Both the position numbers and the translations under genes were made by a program. A DNA stretch of 33,556 bases from contig CADBZO010000024.1 of NCBI GenBank assembly GCA_902799185.1, positions 1 to 33,556 on the forward strand, read 5' to 3'. The stretch is from an uncultured Bacteroidales bacterium (GTDB lineage: Bacteria > Bacteroidota > Bacteroidia > Bacteroidales > Paludibacteraceae). Below are positions 28,571 through 33,556 of this stretch, one piece after another. Every line of letters starts with the position of its first letter. Within the stretch, counting starts at the first letter, position 1. The notes under the pieces were generated by a model. That model did not search any database, was not told the origin of the DNA, and saw only the letters and a program-made list of their open reading frames with translations.

Positions 28571-31114
28571 ATGAAACGTTTATTGGGTACAATCGGGTTG
28601 CTGGCTTTCTGCTACACCCTCCTCGCCGCCAATCTCATCACCGGACGGGTGATGGACTACGCGTCGCGCCAGGCGATTGACTTTGCCAACGTAGGCGTGA
28701 CCCGTAGCGGAGAGGACACCCCTGTCGGAGGAACGGTCTCCGATGCTACAGGTTCTTTTACCATCTCTAATCTCCAAGACGGCAGATACACCGTGCTCAT
28801 CTCGTTCATGGGCTACGAGGAACAACGGCGTGAAGTGACGCTGAACGGCAAAGAGGTGAACCTCGGCCGTATATTCCTCAAGGAATCGACCCAGACGCTC
28901 GGCGAAGTGGAAGTGGTAGGCCAAGGCTCTTCTATGCGGTTCGAACTGGACAAGAAAGTGTTCACCGTGGATCAGAACATTGCTTCGGCAGGTGCGTCCG
29001 TCACGGATATACTGGAGAACATCCCTTCCGTGGATGTGGACCAGGAAGGTACTATCAGCCTTCGTAACTCCGAGGACGTGGAGATCTGGATCAACGGCAA
29101 GCCCGCCGGTCTCAACTCCGAGAACCGCGGCCAGGTGCTCCAGCAGATGCCCGCCGGTACCATCGAGAAGATAGAGATCATCACCAACCCTTCCGCGAAG
29201 TTTTCACCGGAAGGTACTTCGGGTATCATCAACCTCGTCATGAAAAAAGACCGCTCGGCGGGCTATTACGGCTCGGTACAAGCCGGTCTGGACTACTCGC
29301 TGGCTGCGCCGTGGAACGTACCGCCCGGAGGCAACCTCGGTTTTAACATCAATTTCAATGCCGGCCCCGTGGACGGCTATTTCAATGTCGGTTACCGCTA
29401 CCATATCAGTAATGGCGGCAGTAAGACCGACCGGTACAACCTTTCCGGCGAAGGCTCGGAGAAACTGGACTCCACCCTGATCCAGAGCCACCTGGTACAG
29501 GAAGGCCAGCAGACCCACCGCGGCGGCGGACTCTTTGCCCGGGCGGGACTTAATTTCCGTCTCTCGGAGTACTCCACGATAGGTGTCTCCGGCTTCGGCA
29601 TGGTGAGCGACCCGAAGGTCTTCAAGATGAACAACTCCAACCACCGCACCTACCTGCTGACCGCTCCGGACGGCTCCGTATTGCGGGACTACACCCGTGA
29701 CCAGTCCTCGACAGGCTCCCACCCCGGCGGCAATGCGACGCTCGACTACACCTTCAAAATGGATGACCACCAGCTGATGGTCAGCGGTACGTATAATAAC
29801 TTCTCCTGGAATCAGGAGACGGACTACACCCAGATCGAGTCGGACACCACGTACCAGAACCAGACGAACTACAGCAAGGACCAGAGTATCGAACTCAAGG
29901 CGGACTACGAGTGGAAACCCACCCCGCAGAGCCGTCTGGAGGCCGGGTATAACTACACCCGCGGATGGAACAACAGTACCGCAGACGCGCATAACATCTT
30001 TGCCGACAAGGAAGAAGAGCTGTACGCCTATTACACGGATTTCTACAGCCTGACGCAGAACCACGCCCTATACATCACTTACGGCAACCGTTTCTGGAAC
30101 AAACTGTCTATCCAGGTAGGCCTGCGCGGCGAGTATTACATGCGTCATCTGGACTCGAACTACAAAGACGCTGCGGGTGCTCAGCAGGACGCGTATGCTT
30201 CTTTCCCGAACAAGAAAGACACCGCTTATTTCCAACTCTTCCCCAGCGCGTATATCAGTTATGACTTCGGCAACGGCCATGAGTTGCAACTCAACTACAC
30301 CCGCCGTGTGAACCGTCCCCGCGGACACCAGATCAACCCGCGCATGGACTTCTCCGATAGCACGAATATCAGTTTCGGTAACGTCGATCTGCTCCCCGCC
30401 TACTCCAACAACCTGGAACTCAATTATCTCAAGACCTGGGAGCGGCATACGCTCTCCGCAGGCGTGTTCTGGAAATACCGCGAGGGAGCGGTGCAGAACG
30501 TCAAATATATGGACGGCGATGTGATGAAGAACACCTATTTCAACATCTCTACCCGTCAGGAGCTGGGTGTGGAGGTTGTAGCCAAGAACCGCCTCTTCGG
30601 CGAACTGCTGCAACTCACCACCTCCGCCAATTTCTATTGGAACAACGTCTCTGCCGCTAACGAGACCTTGACCTATCAGGGCAAAGCCATTAACGTCAAT
30701 ATCCCCGGCCAGAATATCTTCGCCGGCTCGGTACGTGTCAATGCGCAGTTCCTCTTCACCAAGAATTTCAGCGGCCAGCTCTCCGCCAACTACCGCTCTC
30801 CGCGGGTGGTGGCACAGGGTACGACGAGCCATAGCTACTCTATCGACATCGGCCTTCGCCACACTTTCCTCAACAAACAACTGGCGCTGGCGCTGAACGT
30901 ACGCGACCTGCTGGACAGCCGGGCACGGCAGAATACTACCTGGGGAGAAGGCTTCTGGCAGTTCTCCGAGAACCGGTGGCACAGCCGTTCCGTGAGCCTC
31001 ACGCTCACCTATAACTTCGGCAACCAGCAAGGCAAACGCAAAGGCAAGGACGCTGATTTTAACGGCGGCAGTGAGGATTTCGATGACAGCGGAAACAGCA
31101 ACAGCGATTATTAA
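28571..31114 (+). CDS. Outer-membrane beta-barrel protein, TonB-dependent-receptor-like
   Basis: 847 residues. Signal peptide (MKRLLGTIGLLAFCYTLLA), then a carboxypeptidase-regulatory-like domain (about 22-105; ITGRVMDYASRQAIDFANVG, FMGYEEQRREV). A plug-like domain (about 115-230) contains ENIPSVDVDQEGTISLRNSE and INGKPAGLNS; a long beta-barrel with alternating aromatic strands runs to about 825. The low-complexity tail is rich in Lys then Gly, Asp and Ser. The closest family I recognise is the outer membrane beta-barrel family (OMP_b-brl_3), common in Bacteroidota. Substrate unknown; no SusD partner lies next to it, so a glycan SusC role is not supported. It follows aroQ by 15 nt. Confidence 0.88.
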   Translation: MKRLLGTIGLLAFCYTLLAANLITGRVMDYASRQAIDFANVGVTRSGEDTPVGGTVSDATGSFTISNLQDGRYTVLISFMGYEEQRREVTLNGKEVNLGRIFLKESTQTLGEVEVVGQGSSMRFELDKKVFTVDQNIASAGASVTDILENIPSVDVDQEGTISLRNSEDVEIWINGKPAGLNSENRGQVLQQMPAGTIEKIEIITNPSAKFSPEGTSGIINLVMKKDRSAGYYGSVQAGLDYSLAAPWNVPPGGNLGFNINFNAGPVDGYFNVGYRYHISNGGSKTDRYNLSGEGSEKLDSTLIQSHLVQEGQQTHRGGGLFARAGLNFRLSEYSTIGVSGFGMVSDPKVFKMNNSNHRTYLLTAPDGSVLRDYTRDQSSTGSHPGGNATLDYTFKMDDHQLMVSGTYNNFSWNQETDYTQIESDTTYQNQTNYSKDQSIELKADYEWKPTPQSRLEAGYNYTRGWNNSTADAHNIFADKEEELYAYYTDFYSLTQNHALYITYGNRFWNKLSIQVGLRGEYYMRHLDSNYKDAAGAQQDAYASFPNKKDTAYFQLFPSAYISYDFGNGHELQLNYTRRVNRPRGHQINPRMDFSDSTNISFGNVDLLPAYSNNLELNYLKTWERHTLSAGVFWKYREGAVQNVKYMDGDVMKNTYFNISTRQELGVEVVAKNRLFGELLQLTTSANFYWNNVSAANETLTYQGKAINVNIPGQNIFAGSVRVNAQFLFTKNFSGQLSANYRSPRVVAQGTTSHSYSIDIGLRHTFLNKQLALALNVRDLLDSRARQNTTWGEGFWQFSENRWHSRSVSLTLTYNFGNQQGKRKGKDADFNGGSEDFDDSGNSNSDY

Positions 31115-31115
31115 A

Positions 31116-31163
31116 GTGAAAGGTGAAAATTGAAAAGTGAAAGGTTAAAATGAAAGGTGAAAG
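31116..31163. repeat. Period-7 tract spanning the porT start codon
   Basis: Heptamers GTGAAAG (three copies), GTGAAAA, TTGAAAA, GTTAAAA and a 6-nt variant fill the gap between the barrel gene and porT and continue into porT, whose ATG (31150-31152) and codons for KGER are part of the repeat. A short relative precedes aroQ at 28092-28108. Confidence 0.85.
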
Positions 31164-31917
31164 GAATATAGGTAGAAGATTGTTAGGACTCATTGTCCTT
31201 TCAATTGTCAGTTTTCAATTCTCAACGTCCTTCGCGCAGATGGCGCAGAACAGGCCGTATGTGGATGACAAACTCTTTCACTTCGGTTTTCAGTTGGGAC
31301 TGAACTTCTCCACCTTCAGCGTGACGGACAGCGAAATGCCGATCACGAACCCGATTACCGGTGAGACGGAGATCTACCACGCCCGCGTCAGCTCTCTCTT
31401 GCCGGGTTTCCACGTAGGCTTCATCGGAGACCTGAGGCTCTGCAAATACCTCAATCTTCGTTTCACGCCGGGAATGCAGTTCACGAGCCGGACACTCACC
31501 TACAAATCCGAGTCGGGCAGACCCGTGCAGGGTACGCCCGGCAAGTTTGCCAATCATATAGACGTGCTGGCTATGCCGGTATATCTGCCGCTGTACCTCA
31601 AATGGTCTGCGGCGCGGGAGGGCAACTACCGTCCGTACGTCATCGGCGGCGGCGGTGTCAGTTTCAATGTCAGCCGTGACCGCGACAAGCCGGTGCTGCT
31701 CAATGTGATGGACTATTTCTGCGAAGTGGGTTTCGGCGTCGATTTGTATTTCCGATGGTTCAAGTTCTGTCCGGAGATCACCTACCGCATCGGTTTTGCC
31801 AACCAGCTCTACCCTTCCGCCAACCGTATGGAGTTAGCTCCGCAGGACGCATTCTACACCGATGCGCTCTCGCGCCTGACGAGTCATACTATCTGTCTTA
31901 CCTTCAATTTCGAATAA
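31150..31917 (+). CDS. porT: PorT family outer-membrane protein
   Basis: 255 residues. Signal peptide in the first 33 residues ending SFAQ, then DDKLFHFGFQLGLNFSTFSV, LLPGFHVGFIGDLRLCKYLNLRFTPGMQF, VLAMPVYLPLYLKWSA, RPYVIGGGGVSFNV and a C-terminal LTSHTICLTFNFE. This order and spacing match PorT of Porphyromonas gingivalis, an outer-membrane component needed for type IX secretion. Whether a full type IX system exists cannot be judged from this window. The signal peptide contains SIVSFQFS, encoded by a heptamer tract (31201-31225), and the start lies in another. A beta-helix lipoprotein follows 5 nt downstream. Confidence 0.87.
   Translation: MKGERNIGRRLLGLIVLSIVSFQFSTSFAQMAQNRPYVDDKLFHFGFQLGLNFSTFSVTDSEMPITNPITGETEIYHARVSSLLPGFHVGFIGDLRLCKYLNLRFTPGMQFTSRTLTYKSESGRPVQGTPGKFANHIDVLAMPVYLPLYLKWSAAREGNYRPYVIGGGGVSFNVSRDRDKPVLLNVMDYFCEVGFGVDLYFRWFKFCPEITYRIGFANQLYPSANRMELAPQDAFYTDALSRLTSHTICLTFNFE
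31201..31225. repeat. Period-7 tract in the porT signal-peptide region
   Basis: TCAATTG, TCAGTTT, TCAATTC and the start of a fourth unit, encoding SIVSFQFS. The unit is the same as in the GSCFA gene tract at 704-738. Confidence 0.7.
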
Positions 31918-31922
31918 GTGCG

Positions 31923-33401
31923 TTGAAAAACTTACGACACATATTTATCCTTTGTACCTTGTACATGGTTCCCTTGTCTTTCTTTATGGGTTGCCGCGAG
32001 TACCGGGTCAGCGAAGATGCTTCATTGCGTCTCGCTTTCTCGTGCGACACCCTGACGTTTGATACCATCTTCACCATGAGCGGAACTGCCACGGCGCAAG
32101 TCATGGTCTATAACCCCAACCAAGCGGCTGTAATGATAGACCGCGTGTGGATGGAGGACGGTTCGGCCTTTCAGGTGAATGTCGATGGCGAGCCGCAACT
32201 GAGCCGGCTCACATCACTGCAAGTCAACGGCGGAGACTCGCTCTTTGTCTTTGTACGCGTGATGATGCCCGCTACGGCGACCGACACCCCGGTATATATA
32301 TCCGACAAGTTGCATTTCCACCTCACCAATAACGCCACGCAGTCCGTCGTGATGGAGGCGTACGGTCAGGATGTGACACGTATCGGTAAGAAAGGATGCG
32401 GCAGAACCGAGAAGAACGGCTCTTTCACTTTCACCGCCAAGAGACCGTACCTCGTCTTCGACACACTCATCGTCAGCGGAACGCTCACTATAGAAGCCGG
32501 CGCAACGATATATATGCACTCCGGCGCATGTATCTACGCCCTGGGAAACGTGAAGGCGCAAGGAACCTTGGCACAGCCTATCCTCATCCGCGGGGACCGG
32601 CTGGACAAGCTCTTTGAGCACGTGCCTTACCTCTATGCCGGAGGCAGCTGGAACGGCATCTATCTCCAAGCCGGGCAGAAACAGAGCTACACGTTTGAGT
32701 ACGTAGATATCCTCTCCGGCAATGTGGGACTCTATTGCATGAGCACCGGAGCCGACCGGCCGTCCCTGCAGATGAACGGATGCCGGATCCATAACCACAC
32801 GCTTTATGGTCTGGTGCTGCTGAATACCGATGCGGTGGTGACCAATACCGAGATCAGCAACTGCGCCTCCTATTGCGTCTATTGCTCGGGCGGCAAGCAG
32901 GATTTTATCCACACCACCATCGCTTCTTATTTCGGCGCTACGGACGTACGTATCCAGTCGGCGGTGAAGGAAGAGACGGCTGCGGTGTATATCGACAATC
33001 TCAGCAAGAGCGAGAGCACCACTACCTCGTTCGTCAACTCTGTCATCACCGGCTACCGGCGTAACCAGCTGATGGTAGCCACGCCTTTTGAGAACTATTA
33101 CACAGGCACTTTTACGGGCAACTATCTCAAAACCGACACCCTCGCCATGCCTGCCGCACAGCATAACACCTATTGGCAAGCATCGGATACGGTGCCTGTC
33201 TTTTGCAATGATTATTTCAAATACAAGGAATACGTCTATTATGATTTCCGGCTCGACTCGCTGAGCCCTGCTATCGGTATTGGCGACAGCATTCATACAC
33301 TGCCTTATCCCGAGGTGCAGGAGGCACTCAAAACCGACCGGAACGGTATCTCCCGCGAGGGTCTCAAGCCGGACGCAGGATGCTATCAACGTCGGCTTTG
33401 A
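31923..33401 (+). CDS. Parallel beta-helix lipoprotein
   Basis: 492 residues from a TTG start at 31923, 5 nt after porT. This start gives a full lipoprotein signal sequence (KNLRHIFILCTLYMVPLSFF, then MGC). The only ATG nearby (31965) would leave too short a signal, and the longer open frame runs back through porT. The N-terminal beta-sandwich-like part (about 30-140) is followed by a right-handed beta-helix region with repeated short strands (about 165-420; GTLTIEAGATIYMHSG, KAQGTLAQPILIRG, GGSWNGIYL, EISNCASYCVYCSGG). Expected to be anchored to the outer membrane; the ligand is unknown. Its last 38 bp overlap ribF on the other strand. Confidence 0.78.
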   Translation: MKNLRHIFILCTLYMVPLSFFMGCREYRVSEDASLRLAFSCDTLTFDTIFTMSGTATAQVMVYNPNQAAVMIDRVWMEDGSAFQVNVDGEPQLSRLTSLQVNGGDSLFVFVRVMMPATATDTPVYISDKLHFHLTNNATQSVVMEAYGQDVTRIGKKGCGRTEKNGSFTFTAKRPYLVFDTLIVSGTLTIEAGATIYMHSGACIYALGNVKAQGTLAQPILIRGDRLDKLFEHVPYLYAGGSWNGIYLQAGQKQSYTFEYVDILSGNVGLYCMSTGADRPSLQMNGCRIHNHTLYGLVLLNTDAVVTNTEISNCASYCVYCSGGKQDFIHTTIASYFGATDVRIQSAVKEETAAVYIDNLSKSESTTTSFVNSVITGYRRNQLMVATPFENYYTGTFTGNYLKTDTLAMPAAQHNTYWQASDTVPVFCNDYFKYKEYVYYDFRLDSLSPAIGIGDSIHTLPYPEVQEALKTDRNGISREGLKPDAGCYQRRL

Positions 33402-33556
33402 TCTGCAGCCGAAGATCTTCCAGAGAATCAAACTTCCGCTCTTCGCGCAAATACCGCACGAAACGGAGCTCTAATTCCGCCCCGTACAAATCGCCCTTGA
33501 AGGACGGTATATAGGCTTCTATCACGCCCTCCGTACTGATGTTTACAAAGGCGGGG
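33364..33556 (-). CDS. ribF: Riboflavin kinase / FAD synthetase RibF, C-terminal part only
   Basis: Partial gene entering from the right edge; 63 codons and a TGA (33364-33366) are visible. The residues read PAFVNISTEGVIEAYIPSF, then KGDLYGAELELRFVRYLREE and RKFDSLEDLRLQIKADV. This is the C-terminal flavokinase domain of RibF (GDLYG, R-F-L-R-x-E-x-K-F-x-S-L-x-x-L). The enzyme phosphorylates riboflavin to FMN and adenylates it to FAD. The visible end overlaps the beta-helix lipoprotein gene convergently by 38 bp. Confidence 0.88.
   Translation of the reverse strand, partial: PAFVNISTEGVIEAYIPSFKGDLYGAELELRFVRYLREERKFDSLEDLRLQIKADVDSILRPA

Noticed and set aside
31755-31922. N-terminal extension of the beta-helix lipoprotein into porT
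   Set aside because: It overlaps porT in another frame and would bury the lipoprotein signal sequence.
32214-33431. 405-codon open frame antisense to the beta-helix lipoprotein gene
   Set aside because: The plus strand has a lipoprotein signal and a beta-helix pattern, and the minus strand here carries the ribF end in another frame. The long antisense frame has no coherent features.

Overview
The window comes from a bacterium of the Bacteroidota, almost certainly the order Bacteroidales. The evidence is promoters of the Bacteroidota type (TTTG, 20 nt, TAnnTTTG), a GSCFA-domain protein, a PorT homologue of the type IX secretion family, an outer-membrane beta-barrel protein with a carboxypeptidase-regulatory-like N-terminus, and a Rho factor with a long charged linker. 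No rRNA, tRNA, CRISPR array, integrase or intact insertion sequence was seen.

Layout. 74-2161 (minus) is an envelope pair: a LolC/E-type permease and a GSCFA protein. 2195-2623 (plus) is a small exported protein that overlaps the convergent PAP2 phosphatase. 2529-7750 (minus) is a tightly coupled operon ffh - His-rich membrane protein - folD - prfA - rsmE - PAP2 phosphatase. 7880-18009 (minus) is a roughly 10-kb operon gyrA - TPR protein - ruvX - def - mntP - DUF3109 - cinA - an unusual transporter/PD40/OmpA fusion. 18496-25550 (minus) is an AT-richer surface-glycan island. 25551-26285 is a divergent control region with two near-identical promoters and a predicted rod-shaped RNA. 26286-33401 (plus) is rho - aroQ - outer-membrane beta-barrel protein - porT - beta-helix lipoprotein, and the 3' end of ribF enters on the minus strand at the right edge.

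The glycan island reads as one pathway. WecE makes dTDP-Fuc4N and a WecD-like GNAT would acetylate it. A GtrB/ArnC-like GT2 would load the sugar on undecaprenyl phosphate, two SMR-type proteins would flip it, a GT-C-like membrane protein would transfer it, and an acyltransferase-3 protein could add acyl groups. The steps after WecE and WecD are inference from families and gene order.

Four things stand out. (1) A 958-residue protein joins an AspT/YidE-type transporter directly to a PD40 propeller and an OmpA peptidoglycan-binding domain. (2) Degenerate tandem tracts of period 7 (also 8, 9 and 11) fill intergenic regions and run into genes, where they supply internal residues, start codons and stop codons. 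A separate GC-rich stem-loop repeat sits in frame inside wecE. (3) Five promoters share not only the sigma consensus but also a fixed CRYATGTCA plus A- or T-tract inside the spacer. (4) A leader of about 300 nt before the glycan island folds on paper into a long 6S-like rod ending in a terminator-like hairpin.
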